Shown: in pieces, positions 8,041 to 17,077 of the stretch
How positions within the stretch are numbered: position 1 is the stretch's first letter
Layout: every line of letters starts with the position of its first letter
Source: Spirochaetota bacterium
Lineage (GTDB): Bacteria; Spirochaetota; UBA4802; JAKQUI01
Reading direction: 5' to 3'
DNA: 64,000 nucleotides
Assembly (NCBI GenBank): GCA_029562645.1
Contig: JAKQUI010000001.1
Span: forward strand, 1 to 64,000
Made by a program: the position numbers and the translations under genes
The notes under the pieces: generated by a model
Told to the model about the DNA's origin: nothing
The model's database searches: none
The model's input: only the letters and a program-made list of their open reading frames with translations

Positions 8041-8823
8041 ATGGCGCTTCCCGCACAGGTGACCATCCGCGCCTGGGAGTTCGGCCCCGAAGCCGCCGCC
8101 GAGATCGAGGTGGCCGTGAGCGCGGAGTATCATTTCACCATCGCCATCAACGGCAACCCCATCGTGCGCATCGCCTGCTCGGGATCGGACCTCGAGGAGC
8201 TCGCGATCGGGCACCTCGTCACCGAGGGGATCGTCCGTGCACCCGACGATGTCCGCGGTTGTGCGGTCCGCGAGGCGGAGCGCATCATCGACATTGCCAC
8301 GAGCGACGACGAGGCGCTGCTGGACCGCCTGTTCGCCGTGCGCTCGATCGCCTCCGGCTGCGGTCAGGCGTCGGAGGGAGCGCTTCCCTTCGAGCGCCCC
8401 GTCGCGGGCAACCGGACGCGCATCGCCGCGAATGTCATCACCGCCAGCATGCGCGAGTTTCTGCACGCATCGGACCTGCATCGCGCCACGCGCGGCGTGC
8501 ACAGCGCGGCGCTCTACACGACCGGCGGCGAGCGGATCGTCTTCTACGACGAGATCGGGCGGCATAACGCCATCGACAAGCTTGCGGGATACGCCCTCAT
8601 GCACAACCATGACGTTTCGAACACCATGCTCCTGTCCACGGGGCGGCTCTCCAGCGAGATCGTGGGCAAGGCGGTGCGCGCCGGGGTGCCCGTGGTCGCG
8701 TCGAAGGCATCGCCCACGAGCCTGGGGGTGGAGCTCGCGCGCGCCAGCGGGCTTACGCTCATCGGCAAGGTGCGCGGGGAGCGCTTCTGCGCGTTCAGCG
8801 GGATCGAGGGGATATCAGAATAA
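8041..8823 (+). CDS. fdhD: Formate dehydrogenase accessory sulfurtransferase FdhD
   Basis: A 260-aa FdhD, which passes sulfur from a cysteine desulfurase to the molybdenum/tungsten cofactor of formate dehydrogenase. Family marks are HLVTEGIV near residue 58, GRHNAIDKLAGYAL near residue 178, and STGRLSSEIVGKA near residue 200. The reactive-loop region reads SGCGQAS, with one Cys where E. coli has a CxxC pair; single-Cys loops occur in other family members. GGAGGAG precedes the ATG. It lies directly behind the IscU-like gene. No formate dehydrogenase is in the window. Confidence 0.92.
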   Translation: MALPAQVTIRAWEFGPEAAAEIEVAVSAEYHFTIAINGNPIVRIACSGSDLEELAIGHLVTEGIVRAPDDVRGCAVREAERIIDIATSDDEALLDRLFAVRSIASGCGQASEGALPFERPVAGNRTRIAANVITASMREFLHASDLHRATRGVHSAALYTTGGERIVFYDEIGRHNAIDKLAGYALMHNHDVSNTMLLSTGRLSSEIVGKAVRAGVPVVASKASPTSLGVELARASGLTLIGKVRGERFCAFSGIEGISE

Positions 8824-8851
8824 CCATCCGCGGACAAACGTGTTTTATCGA

Positions 8852-10036
8852 TCACCGTCCGCGGGTTCGTCCCGCCGTCGGCAGAATCGAAGCGGCATTT
8901 TTATAGTTCACCAGCTGGATATCGTCCAACGCCTCCGCTTCATCTCCCGCGTACACGAGATATGACCGGGGGGTGTTTTCCGGGAATTGCCTGCGCAGAT
9001 ACCGCAACCCCTTCAGGAAATCTCCGGAAAAGGTCGATGACGCTTTAATCTCGATGGGGATAACATCCTTTCCGTCCCGATACAATACATCGACCTCGTT
9101 GCCGTTGCTGTCCCGGTAATATGAAAGCCGGTGCTCTCGTCCCTGATTGAACCGCCGCTTGACCAGCTCGGCAATCACCATGTTTTCGAAGAGATTTCCG
9201 CGCAGCGGATCGCGCTCAACGTGTTTGATTGACTCGATTCCCAGCAGGTACGCGGCCAGACCAACATCATAAAAGTACAGTTTCGGCGACTTAATCAGGC
9301 GCTTTCCACTATTCTCGTAATACGGCTCGAGGAGAAACAGGATGAATGATGCTTCCAGGATCGATATCCAGGCATTGACCGTGGGAACCGACACGCCAAC
9401 ATCATTACTCAGGCCACTCGCATTGAATATCTGCCCGATCCTCCCAGCGCAGAGCCGCACAAATTTCTGAAATAAGCGGAGGTCCTTCACGGCTATAAGT
9501 TGTCGCAGGTCGCGCTGAAGATATGTTTCGAAATAGTTCCGATGCGCCGCAACAGGATCGAGCCCGCGATCGTGAATGCGCGGATAGAAGCCATGCAGGA
9601 GATACTCATCGACACTGAAATCGGCGTTGATCGAATCGAGCTCGTGGATGCTGAACGGCAACAGTTTCAAGATGGCGGTCCGGCCGGCCAGCGACTGTGT
9701 CACCGCACTGAAGAGGTCAAACTGATGGCTTCCCGTGAGGATGTAGCGCCCGGCGCGGTCCGATTGGTCGACGATTCCCTGCAGGTACGACAGCAACTCC
9801 GGCATGCGCTGAATCTCATCGAGAATCATCCCCTTGCCGCGTTTGCGCAAAAATTCGCGCGGGTCCAGCGCCGCCATCTCACGAGTATCGGGATCCTCCA
9901 GGGATACATAGGCGTGGCCGGGAAACGTGTCCTTGACCAGGGTCGTTTTACCCGATTGACGGGGCCCCGTCACGGTAACCACCGGGTATTCCCGGGCAAG
10001 CGCACGGAGCGTTTTCGCTATCTCTCGCTTGACCAT
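8852..10036 (-). CDS. AAA/DUF4143 ATPase with nuclease-like C-terminus
   Basis: A 394-aa member of the archaeal-type ATPase superfamily. The N-terminal AAA_14 domain has the P-loop GPRQSGKTT (residues 24-32) and Walker B GMILDEIQ near residue 69, then TGSHQFDLF. The C-terminal DUF4143 domain contains EVDVLYRDG...PIEIKAS, a PD-(D/E)XK-like nuclease core. Function is not established; members are common, laterally mobile, and sometimes suggested to be toxin- or defence-related. It is convergent with fdhD. No ribosome binding site is visible at its ATG, and codon use is less GC-extreme than in its neighbours, consistent with transfer. Confidence 0.85.
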   Translation of the reverse strand: MVKREIAKTLRALAREYPVVTVTGPRQSGKTTLVKDTFPGHAYVSLEDPDTREMAALDPREFLRKRGKGMILDEIQRMPELLSYLQGIVDQSDRAGRYILTGSHQFDLFSAVTQSLAGRTAILKLLPFSIHELDSINADFSVDEYLLHGFYPRIHDRGLDPVAAHRNYFETYLQRDLRQLIAVKDLRLFQKFVRLCAGRIGQIFNASGLSNDVGVSVPTVNAWISILEASFILFLLEPYYENSGKRLIKSPKLYFYDVGLAAYLLGIESIKHVERDPLRGNLFENMVIAELVKRRFNQGREHRLSYYRDSNGNEVDVLYRDGKDVIPIEIKASSTFSGDFLKGLRYLRRQFPENTPRSYLVYAGDEAEALDDIQLVNYKNAASILPTAGRTRGR

Positions 10037-10110
10037 TTATGCAATTATAAAGTTTAATTTTAATATTACATAAACCGCCGATACCGCGTGGCGTCAAGAA
10101 AAAAATGGGA

Positions 10111-10383
10111 TCAGAACATCGTGACGAAGCTGTCGAGCGCGGCGATGTTCGCGCACACCGCCTGAAGGACCTTCTCCGAGGGGAACACCGCGGTGACCGT
10201 GATGGAGACGAAGCGCCCCTCGCGACTCTCGCGCTGGGAGATCTCGGGATCGACGTTGTGCTCGAGGACCAGGCTCCTGATGGTGTCGCGCGTAAAGGGC
10301 GAGCTCCGGAACACGGCCTTGAAGGTCACCTCCGTGGGGAAGTCGGGGGGCAGGCGTCCTGCGGCGTCATCCGCGATGGTCAT
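10111..10383 (-). CDS. DUF493 (YbeD-like) small protein
   Basis: A 90-aa protein of the YbeD/DUF493 ACT-like family. It matches in length and in core pattern (FPTEVTFKAVF near the start, then SRESREGRFVSITVTAVF in the middle). E. coli YbeD is linked to lipoate metabolism by position, but the molecular role is unknown. GGAGTG upstream supports the ATG at 10383. Confidence 0.75.
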   Translation of the reverse strand: MTIADDAAGRLPPDFPTEVTFKAVFRSSPFTRDTIRSLVLEHNVDPEISQRESREGRFVSITVTAVFPSEKVLQAVCANIAALDSFVTMF

Positions 10384-10694
10384 TGCATCAACACTCCGTT
10401 CATTGTTCCCGTCAACGATTGCATGCCGCCCACCGGCACGGCGTTGGGTGATGATGCCGACCGGTTTGATGCAACCCTTCGCATATCAATAGAAACGCGC
10501 CATCCACGCCGCATGCGCGATCGAGCATGCGCATTCGTGACGATGCTGTCAAGCACATGTGCCGCCGGTTTTTTTCTTGCCGGGAAGCGCGTCCTCCATT
10601 CAGATAGCGCCATCGGAACAAATTTTCGCCGATTCCCGGCCCCCGGCGATGCGCACCGCGTGGGCCGGATTACCCTATACGGCAAGAGCGGTCG
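10384..10694. other. Divergent intergenic region, no gene recognised
   Basis: 311 nt between the divergent DUF493 gene and mqnL; it should hold both promoters. The sequence around 10500-10545 is rich in GCATGCGC-type inverted words. I could not pick a convincing -35/-10 pair or hairpin. A minus-strand 69-codon reading frame here has a biased Arg/His composition and is not a credible gene. Confidence 0.45.
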
Positions 10695-12137
10695 ATGCCC
10701 CATACAAACCTGCAGGAATTCATACGCGCACTCGAGGCCGCCGGCGACCTGCGCCGCATCGCCGCCGCGGTCGATCCGCGCCTCGAGATCACCGAGATCG
10801 CCGACCGCGTGAGCAAGGCCGGCGGACCGGCGCTGTTGTTCGAGAACGTGACGGGATCGTCGTTTCCGCTGCTCATCAACGCCTTCGGCAGCTTCCCGCG
10901 CATGGAGCGCGCGCTCAACTGCGCGAGCTTCGACGAGATCGCGCGGAAAATCGAGACGCTGGTGAAGGTGCAGCCGCCGCAGGGGATCATGGACAAGGTG
11001 CGCCTGCTTTTCACGCTCAAGGACATCGCCGGGATCATGCCCAAGAAGGTGAAGAGCGCCCCGTGCCAGGCGAACGTGATCCGCGACGAGCGACTGCTCG
11101 ACCACCTGCCCATTCTCACCTGCTGGCCCGGCGACGGCGGCCCGTTCGTGACGCTGCCCATCGTAATCACGAAGGACCCCGACACCGGCATCCAGAACGC
11201 GGGGATGTACCGCATGCAGAAGTTCGACGCGCGCTCCACCGGCATGCACTGGCAGTACAACAAGGACGGCGCGCGCCACTATGAAAAATTCAAAGCGCTG
11301 GGGAAACGCATGGAGGTCGCCGTCGCGCTCGGCGGCTCGCCCGCCGTGACCTATGCGGCCTCGGCGCCCCTCCCCCCGGACGTGGACGAGATGCTCTTCG
11401 CGGGCTTCCTCGAGGGACGCGCCGTGGAGCTGGTGAAAGGGAAGACCGTGGACCTGTACGTGCCCGCCGAGTCCGATTTCGTGATCGAGGGCTTCGTGGA
11501 CCCGGGCGACGAGACGATCGAAGGCCCCTTCGGCGACCACACGGGCTTCTACTCCCCGGCCGACACCTATCCGGTATTTCGCATAACGTGCATAACCCAC
11601 CGAGACGGCGCGGTGTACCCGGCGACCATCGTGGGCAAGCCGCCGATGGAGGACTGCTACATGGCCAAGGCCACCGAGCGGATCTTCCTGCCGTTCATAA
11701 AGCTCATCGTGCCGGAGATCAGCGACATCAACCTCCCGATGGAGGGCGTGTTCCACAATTGCGCGTTCGTTTCCATCAAGAAACACTACCCCGGGCAGGC
11801 CAAGAAGGTGATCAGCGCCCTGTGGGGATTGGGGCAGATGGCGTCCACGAAATTCATCGCGGTCTTCGACGACGACATCGACCTGGCCGACTACAGCACG
11901 GTCGCCTGGAAACTGCTCAACAACGTGGACCCGCGCCGCGATCTGGTCTTCTCGGAGGGACCGCTGGACGCGCTGGACCACTCGGCGCCGCACGCGAACT
12001 TCGGCGGGAAGATGGGCATCGACGCCACGCGCAAGACGCGCGAGGAGGGCATGGGCCGCGACTGGCCGCCGGAGATCCGCATGGCCGACGACATCCGCGA
12101 CCTCGTGGACAAACGATGGAGGGAGTATGGACTTTAG
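10695..12137 (+). CDS. mqnL: UbiD-family decarboxylase of the futalosine menaquinone pathway
   Basis: A 480-aa UbiD-type decarboxylase that uses prenylated FMN. Family motifs include IQNAGMYRMQ near residue 175, the Glu-rich region near residue 280 (DETIEGPFGDHTGFYS) with the catalytic Glu-Arg-Glu neighbourhood, and the C-terminal KMGIDATRK. Its place, overlapping an UbiA prenyltransferase by 11 nt and about 2.4 kb from ubiX-mqnE-mqnA, supports decarboxylation of prenylated 1,4-dihydroxy-6-naphthoate in menaquinone synthesis rather than ubiquinone synthesis. The matching flavin prenyltransferase gene is at 14570. The exact substrate is inferred from context. Confidence 0.87.
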   Translation: MPHTNLQEFIRALEAAGDLRRIAAAVDPRLEITEIADRVSKAGGPALLFENVTGSSFPLLINAFGSFPRMERALNCASFDEIARKIETLVKVQPPQGIMDKVRLLFTLKDIAGIMPKKVKSAPCQANVIRDERLLDHLPILTCWPGDGGPFVTLPIVITKDPDTGIQNAGMYRMQKFDARSTGMHWQYNKDGARHYEKFKALGKRMEVAVALGGSPAVTYAASAPLPPDVDEMLFAGFLEGRAVELVKGKTVDLYVPAESDFVIEGFVDPGDETIEGPFGDHTGFYSPADTYPVFRITCITHRDGAVYPATIVGKPPMEDCYMAKATERIFLPFIKLIVPEISDINLPMEGVFHNCAFVSIKKHYPGQAKKVISALWGLGQMASTKFIAVFDDDIDLADYSTVAWKLLNNVDPRRDLVFSEGPLDALDHSAPHANFGGKMGIDATRKTREEGMGRDWPPEIRMADDIRDLVDKRWREYGL

Positions 12138-12972
12138 GAAATTCGCGAATCTCATCATGATCGAGCAGACGCTCTTCGCGCTCCCGTTCGCCTATATCGG
12201 CATCGTCTTCGCAGGCGGGGGATCGGTGTGGACCTGGATCTGGGCCACCGTGGCCGTCGTCGCCGCGCGCACGGCGGGCATGGCGTTCAACCGCTACTTC
12301 GACGCGGAGATCGACGCGAAGAACCCGCGCACCAAGAACCGCGCGCTTCCCGCCGGCGAGGTCTCGAAGACCGAGGTGCTCTCGATCGCGGTCGCCTCGT
12401 CCTTCTTTCTCATCGTGGCGGCCTATCTGCTGAACACCCTGTGCTTCTACCTCTCCTTTCTCGCGGTGGGGATGCTCGCGACCTACTCGCTCTTCAAGCG
12501 GTTCAGCTCGTCGTCGCACCTGTATCTGGGACTCATCGAGGCGGCGGCGCCCGTCGGCGGCTACCTCGCCGTCAGCGGCGATTTTCAGCTCATGGCCTTC
12601 GTGCTGGGCGGCGCCATCATGGCCTGGATCGCGGGGCTGGACATCGTCTACGCCATCCAGGACCGCTCCTTCGACATGGACCAGAAGCTCTTCTCCGTTC
12701 CGGTGCGCTTCGGTGTGGAGCGCGCGAAGCTCATCTCAGCGGGCCTGTACGTCGTCTCGCTGGGGGCGCTCGTCGCCGCGGGCCTGCTCGCGGGCAAGGG
12801 CGTCGTCTACTGGCTCACGGTCATTTGCGTGGGGTTGGTCTTCATCAAACAACAATTGCTCGCGCGGCAGCAGGACATCGAGGAGGCGGTGCGCCACATC
12901 TTCCAGCTCAACAACTTCGTCTCGCCGGTGCTGTTGGCGGGTACGGTGCTGGATTTGTTTATTAAGCTGTAA
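12127..12972 (+). CDS. mqnP: UbiA-family prenyltransferase of the futalosine pathway
   Basis: A 281-aa integral membrane prenyltransferase with eight or so hydrophobic helices. The first Asp-rich motif NRYFDAEIDAKNPRT lies near residues 57-71 and the second, DIVYAIQDRSFD, near residues 177-188; both bind the Mg-diphosphate. It should attach the isoprenoid chain to dihydroxynaphthoate at the membrane. Its start lies inside the 3' end of mqnL, and GGAGGGAGT precedes it, so the two are translationally coupled. Confidence 0.88.
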   Translation: MDFRKFANLIMIEQTLFALPFAYIGIVFAGGGSVWTWIWATVAVVAARTAGMAFNRYFDAEIDAKNPRTKNRALPAGEVSKTEVLSIAVASSFFLIVAAYLLNTLCFYLSFLAVGMLATYSLFKRFSSSSHLYLGLIEAAAPVGGYLAVSGDFQLMAFVLGGAIMAWIAGLDIVYAIQDRSFDMDQKLFSVPVRFGVERAKLISAGLYVVSLGALVAAGLLAGKGVVYWLTVICVGLVFIKQQLLARQQDIEEAVRHIFQLNNFVSPVLLAGTVLDLFIKL

Positions 12973-12975
12973 GAC

Positions 12976-13290
12976 TTAGGTCCACCCCGCTTCCGGCAGC
13001 TTGATCGTACGCTTCGCCGGGTCCTTCCGGGGACGGTACATGATCGCGACATTGCCGATGATCCCCACGAGCGCGCCCCCGGTCCGCTCCGCGCACGCCG
13101 CGGCGATCTCATGGCGCTCCTCCTTGCATCCCACGAACTTCACCTTAATGAGCTCGTGCGCCTCCAGCGCCTCGTCGGCGGCCGCGGCCAGCGCGTCGGT
13201 GAGGCCGAGCTTCCCAATCTGCACCACCGCCTTCAGGTGATGCGCCTTCTTCTTGAGGTATGCGATGTCGGAATGCGATAGTATTTTCAT
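12976..13290 (-). CDS. yhbY: YhbY-family CRM-domain RNA-binding protein
   Basis: A 104-aa single CRM domain, with KKKAHHLKAVVQIGKLGLTD near the start and the GxxR-loop-like GIIGNVAIMYRP at the end. YhbY proteins bind pre-50S ribosome particles and help assembly. AGGAAA precedes the ATG at 13290; an in-frame start at 13344 would add 18 unlike residues and is rejected. It is convergent with mqnP, with only 3 nt between them. Confidence 0.85.
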   Translation of the reverse strand: MKILSHSDIAYLKKKAHHLKAVVQIGKLGLTDALAAAADEALEAHELIKVKFVGCKEERHEIAAACAERTGGALVGIIGNVAIMYRPRKDPAKRTIKLPEAGWT

Positions 13291-13354
13291 GATTTTCCTG
13301 TGTACGTATCCACGTAAAACATCGTACTGCTTCCACGGCGTCAAGCGTACCCCG

Positions 13355-13451
13355 CCTTCCCTCGACTAAGCTCGAAACAAGCCCTTCGACTGTGCTCAGG
13401 ACAAGCCCCTCGACTATGCTTGGGGCAAACCCCTCGACCTGGCTTGGAAAA
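13355..13451. repeat. Four imperfect tandem repeats of about 24 bp
   Basis: Four back-to-back units start near 13355, 13381, 13405 and 13430, each built around CCCTCGAC..TGCTTGG..CAAG or a close variant. The second unit, CCCTTCGACTGTGCTCAGGA, matches a widespread dispersed bacterial word. They occupy the gap between yhbY and the Toprim-like gene. Units differ by several bases, so this is an old or patchwork array; function unknown. Confidence 0.6.
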
Positions 13452-13504
13452 CGCTCGGCGGGGACGGGCGTTGCACCGAGGGTGTCGAAGCGGTTGAGGC
13501 GGCA

Positions 13505-14464
13505 CTACTTCCCGTTCTTCGCGGGTATATACTCGATCTCGGCGGCGGTGACCAGCGACACGTTATTATCGAGAAAGCCGCTGATGCGCGCCCGCAGGCG
13601 CTCGATCGTCTCGCGGTCGGCGCGCTGTCGCTCCTGCTCGCTGCGAAAGAGGGCGAGGTCGATCTCCGCCTCGATCGCCTCGCGGATCATCCGTTCGAGG
13701 AGGTCCGGCGGGAGCGCGTCGAGCTCGACGGGAAGCTCGCCGAAGCGCGCGGCGCGTCGCCTGCCGCCGTTCGCGGCGCCCCTGATCGCGTCGGGGTTGG
13801 CGGGCAGGCGGTGGCGCGTCACGTCGTCCCTGCCGAGCGCGATGCGCTTGAAGGATATGTTCGAGAGCGACTCCTCTTTCGCGAAGGTCGCCTTCATGGA
13901 CTCCAGGAGGTCCGTCCCGCCGGGCGCGTAATTGCCGAAAAAGAGGATCACCGGACGTCGCCCCTCCCGGACGGCGTCGAAGGCGCGGTTCATGAAATCG
14001 TTCAGGAAGCTCACCGACGAGAAGCCGCCGCACAGCGCCATCGACACGCTGTAGCGCCGCGCGATCGCGGAGAAAAAGGTGCGCATCGAGGGCGCATCCA
14101 CCCAGAGCTCCAGGTAGGCGTCCTGCGTTTGCATGAGATTGCGGTAATAGCCGGACATGAGCGCCTTGAGGCTCTCCTCGACGAACACCCTCGTGTCGTA
14201 GCAGCCGGACAGATCGTAGAAGCCGCCGGGGCGGTCGTCGATATCGGCCCACGAGATGAGCCCCTCGACGCGCGCGTGCTTGCAGATCGACGCGACCGCG
14301 CCGAAGGCGGCGCGGCTGTTCTCCACGCGCCGCTGCGCGACCAGGCGGTAGTAGATCTGGCGCAGCGTGAGCGGCAGGAACTCCTCGAACTCGTCGAGGA
14401 CCGCGTACACCTGATCGAGCCGCTCGCGCGACTCGTCGTTCCAGCTCCATTTTTTCGGCGGCAT
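13505..14464 (-). CDS. Toprim-like protein with degenerate active site
   Basis: A 319-aa protein of a phage/plasmid-associated family. The N-terminal winged-helix-like part carries LTLRQIYYRLVAQ (residues 32-44) and a stretch ending in SWADIDDR, and the central part resembles a Toprim fold. In relatives as I remember them, the Toprim residues are a Glu in a VEKDA-like strand and a DxD in GDxDPSG. Here those positions read LWVDAPS (residues 120-126) and FGNYAPGG (176-183), so the Glu and both Asp are replaced. VELDALPPDLLERMIREAI near residue 246 is also typical of the family. GGGGAAGG precedes the ATG. An intact frame suggests a retained non-catalytic role. Confidence 0.6.
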   Translation of the reverse strand: MPPKKWSWNDESRERLDQVYAVLDEFEEFLPLTLRQIYYRLVAQRRVENSRAAFGAVASICKHARVEGLISWADIDDRPGGFYDLSGCYDTRVFVEESLKALMSGYYRNLMQTQDAYLELWVDAPSMRTFFSAIARRYSVSMALCGGFSSVSFLNDFMNRAFDAVREGRRPVILFFGNYAPGGTDLLESMKATFAKEESLSNISFKRIALGRDDVTRHRLPANPDAIRGAANGGRRRAARFGELPVELDALPPDLLERMIREAIEAEIDLALFRSEQERQRADRETIERLRARISGFLDNNVSLVTAAEIEYIPAKNGK

Positions 14465-14569
14465 CGCCTTCCCCGGGGTAGAATGATTGCGTCTACGGTG
14501 CGCCGGTTCGGCCGATTATGCAATCAAAAAAATGATTGAGAATAATGGGCCCCGGCGGGAGGGTACCCC

Positions 14570-15172
14570 ATGCACGTCGTCGCGATAACCGGCGCAAGCG
14601 GCGCCATCATCGGCATTCGGCTCGTCGAGGAGCTCCTGCGCTCCGGCGCGCGCACGGCCGTCGTCGTCTCCGACACCGCGCGCGCGGTCATCCGCCACGA
14701 GGTGCTCCGCGACGCCGACTACGCGACCATGCGCGCGCTGCTCGAGCGCCGCGGCCGTGCGGTCCCCGGCGATGCGCTGCGCGAGTTCGATCCCGGCGAT
14801 CTCTTCGCGCCCATCGCGAGCGGATCATTTCACTTCGCCTCCATCACCGTCGCGCCGTGCTCCATGAAGACCCTCTCCGCCGTCGCGCACGGCCATGCCG
14901 AGGGCCTCATCAACCGCGCCGTGGACGTCGCGCTCAAGGAGCGCCGGCGCTGCGTGCTCGTCCCCCGCGAAACGCCGGTGAGCGAGATCCATCTCGAAAA
15001 CATGCTGCGCGCGCGCCGCGCCGGCGCCGACATCCTGCTTCCCGTTCCCGCGTTCTACCATCATCCGCGCTCGCTCGACGACGTGGTCGATTTCATCGTG
15101 GGCCGCGCGCTTTCGCTTGTCGGTATCGAGCACGCCCTTTTTACACAATGGGGTGATGATGCTTCGCATTGA
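14570..15172 (+). CDS. mqnM: UbiX flavin prenyltransferase
   Basis: A 200-aa flavin prenyltransferase that makes prenyl-FMN, the cofactor of UbiD-type MqnL. It has ITGASGAIIGIRL at the N-terminus (FMN-binding loop), APCSMKTLSAVAHG near residue 98, LVPRETPVSEIHLENM near residue 127, and the C-terminal DDVVDFIVGRAL, all diagnostic. GGGAGGG precedes the ATG. It overlaps mqnE by about 17 nt and leads the ubiX-mqnE-mqnA unit, which ties it to menaquinone. The gene would be called ubiX in most databases. Confidence 0.92.
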   Translation: MHVVAITGASGAIIGIRLVEELLRSGARTAVVVSDTARAVIRHEVLRDADYATMRALLERRGRAVPGDALREFDPGDLFAPIASGSFHFASITVAPCSMKTLSAVAHGHAEGLINRAVDVALKERRRCVLVPRETPVSEIHLENMLRARRAGADILLPVPAFYHHPRSLDDVVDFIVGRALSLVGIEHALFTQWGDDASH

Positions 15173-16271
15173 CGCCATGCTCGACCCCCGGTTGCGGCCC
15201 GTCGCGGAGAAGGCGCTCGCGGGCGAGCCGGCATCGACCGAGGACGCCCGCGCCATGCTCGAAACGGACGACATCGTGGGCCTGGGCGCGATCGCCAACC
15301 ACCACCGCCGCCGCCTGCACGGCGACCGCGCCTACTACGGCGTGAACATGAACCTCAACTACACCAACGTCTGCGAGCTGCGCTGCCCGCTGTGCGCCTA
15401 TTCGAAGGACGCCGGCGACGAGGGCGCCTACCGCTACACGCTCGACGAGATCGAGTCGCGCGTGCGCGACGCCGCCGAGCGGGGCATCGACGAGGTGCAC
15501 ATCGTGGGCGGCCTGCATCCCGAACTGAAGCTCGACTACTTCGAGGAGATGCTGCGGCGCATCAAGCGGATCCGTCGCGAGCTGTTCATCGTGGCCTTCA
15601 CCGCGGTGGAATACGATTATTTCGCGCGCATAAACGGCCTCGCGCTCGAGGAGGTGTTCCGCCGGCTCATCGACGCGGGGCTCGGGGCGCTTCCCGGCGG
15701 CGGCGCGGAGATCTTCGCGCCGGAGACGCGGCGCGTGATCGCCCCGAAAAAGATGAGCGGCGAGCGCTGGCTCGAGGTGATGGAGACCGCGCACCGCATG
15801 GGGCTCAAGACCAACGCGACCATGCTCTACAACCACATCGAAACCACCGACCAGATCGTGGACCATCTGACGCGAATCCGCGCGCTCCAGGAGAAGACGG
15901 CCGGCTTCAAGACCTTCGTGCCGCTTCCCTTCCACGCGGAGAACACGGCCGTTCGCACGGCGCGACCCCCGCGCACCGGCTTCGGCGACGTTCGCATCTA
16001 CGCGACGGCGCGCGTATTCCTGCACACCGTGCCGCACCTCAAGGCCCTGTGGATGTACCTGGGCGAGCGCCTGGCGCAAACGATGCTCGCCTTCGGCGCG
16101 GACGACATCGGCGCGACGTACCATCACGAGCGCGTGGTGCACGCCGCCGGTGCGACCAGCGCCGCGAGCGGCTCCGAGGCGCGCCTGCGGCGGCTCATCG
16201 AGCGCGCGGGCTTCGTCCCGGTGCGCGCGAACGCCGCCTACGAAACCATCGATCCGGAGGCGCGCGCATGA
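15156..16271 (+). CDS. mqnE: Aminofutalosine synthase (radical SAM)
   Basis: A 371-aa radical-SAM enzyme joining MqnA product and S-adenosylmethionine into aminofutalosine. The cluster ligands are C73, C77 and C80 in NVCELRCPLCAY. MqnE-type blocks follow: EVHIVGGLHPEL, FTAVEYDYFA, LPGGGAEIFAPETRR and NATMLYNHIETT. The GGGAEIF and FTAVEYDYF blocks separate it from MqnC, whose gene is at 29973. The start is the TGATGATG at 15156 (15159 is equally possible); an upstream in-frame codon at 15117 lies deep in ubiX and lacks a binding site. It overlaps mqnA by 4 nt. Confidence 0.9.
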   Translation: MMLRIDAMLDPRLRPVAEKALAGEPASTEDARAMLETDDIVGLGAIANHHRRRLHGDRAYYGVNMNLNYTNVCELRCPLCAYSKDAGDEGAYRYTLDEIESRVRDAAERGIDEVHIVGGLHPELKLDYFEEMLRRIKRIRRELFIVAFTAVEYDYFARINGLALEEVFRRLIDAGLGALPGGGAEIFAPETRRVIAPKKMSGERWLEVMETAHRMGLKTNATMLYNHIETTDQIVDHLTRIRALQEKTAGFKTFVPLPFHAENTAVRTARPPRTGFGDVRIYATARVFLHTVPHLKALWMYLGERLAQTMLAFGADDIGATYHHERVVHAAGATSAASGSEARLRRLIERAGFVPVRANAAYETIDPEARA

Positions 16272-17077
16272 GGCTGGGCTGCATCGACTATCTCAACTGC
16301 TTTCCCTTCTACTATCACATGCTCGAGAAGCAGCCGCTTCCCGGCGTGGAGATCGTCTCCGCCTACCCGTCCGCGCTCAATGGCATGATGAACGAGGGGG
16401 CGCTCGACATGGGCCCCATGTCGGCGGCGGAGTACGCGGACATCCGCGAGCGCACGCTCCTCCTCCCGCAGTTCGCGCTGAGCTCCGTCGGGTATGTGAA
16501 ATCGGTGGTGCTGCTTTCCAATCACCCCATCGAGGAGCTTTCCGGAAAAACCGTGGGCCTCTCGAACGCCTCCAAGACCTCGGTGGTGCTCCTGAAGATA
16601 CTGCTGCAGAAACACTACGGCCTGGCGCCCCGCTACCTCCCCGCGCCGCCGCGCCCCGACCTGGAGGCGCTCGACGCGGCGCTGGTGATCGGCAACGAGG
16701 CGATGATGGACGACCGGCAGCCCGTTCCCTTCAGCTACGACCTCGGCGACCTCTGGCTCAGGCGAACGGGCCATCCGGTCGTCTTCGCGGTCTTCGCCGT
16801 CCAGCGCGAGTACGCGCGGGCGCACGACCACGAGGTCCGCGCGGTCATCGACTCCTACCGCGCATCGCTTGACCGCCTCGCCTCCGAGCGCGAGCGCCTC
16901 ATCGTCGCCGCCGCGCGGCGCTACCCCGACATCCGCTACGACATCGACCACTACTACACGCTGCTGCAGTTCGAGTTCACCGATGCGCTCAAGAACGCCC
17001 TCCAGTTCTATTTCGACGAGGCGGCGGCGCTCTCGCTCCTTCCCAGGGTCCCCTCGCTCGTGTTTTTTCCGCACTAA
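16268..17077 (+). CDS. mqnA: Chorismate dehydratase
   Basis: A 269-aa MqnA, which dehydrates chorismate to 3-enolpyruvyl-benzoate, the first step of the futalosine pathway. The periplasmic-binding-protein-like fold starts with GCIDYLNCFPFYY, then LNGMMNEGALDMGPMSAAEYA near residue 35. SNASKTSVVLLKILL near residue 100 and LVIGNEAMM near residue 139 follow, as usual for the family. The ATG overlaps the mqnE stop (ATGA), so translation is coupled. An upstream extension of the frame runs inside mqnE and is only a shadow. Confidence 0.9.
   Translation: MRLGCIDYLNCFPFYYHMLEKQPLPGVEIVSAYPSALNGMMNEGALDMGPMSAAEYADIRERTLLLPQFALSSVGYVKSVVLLSNHPIEELSGKTVGLSNASKTSVVLLKILLQKHYGLAPRYLPAPPRPDLEALDAALVIGNEAMMDDRQPVPFSYDLGDLWLRRTGHPVVFAVFAVQREYARAHDHEVRAVIDSYRASLDRLASERERLIVAAARRYPDIRYDIDHYYTLLQFEFTDALKNALQFYFDEAAALSLLPRVPSLVFFPH

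Noticed and set aside
10380-12158. 592-codon minus-strand frame opposite mqnL
   Set aside because: It mirrors mqnL codons, is full of His/Arg/Val runs, and has no recognisable domain.
15392-17077. Frame extending mqnA upstream into mqnE
   Set aside because: The extra part lies inside mqnE in a different frame; mqnA begins at 16268.
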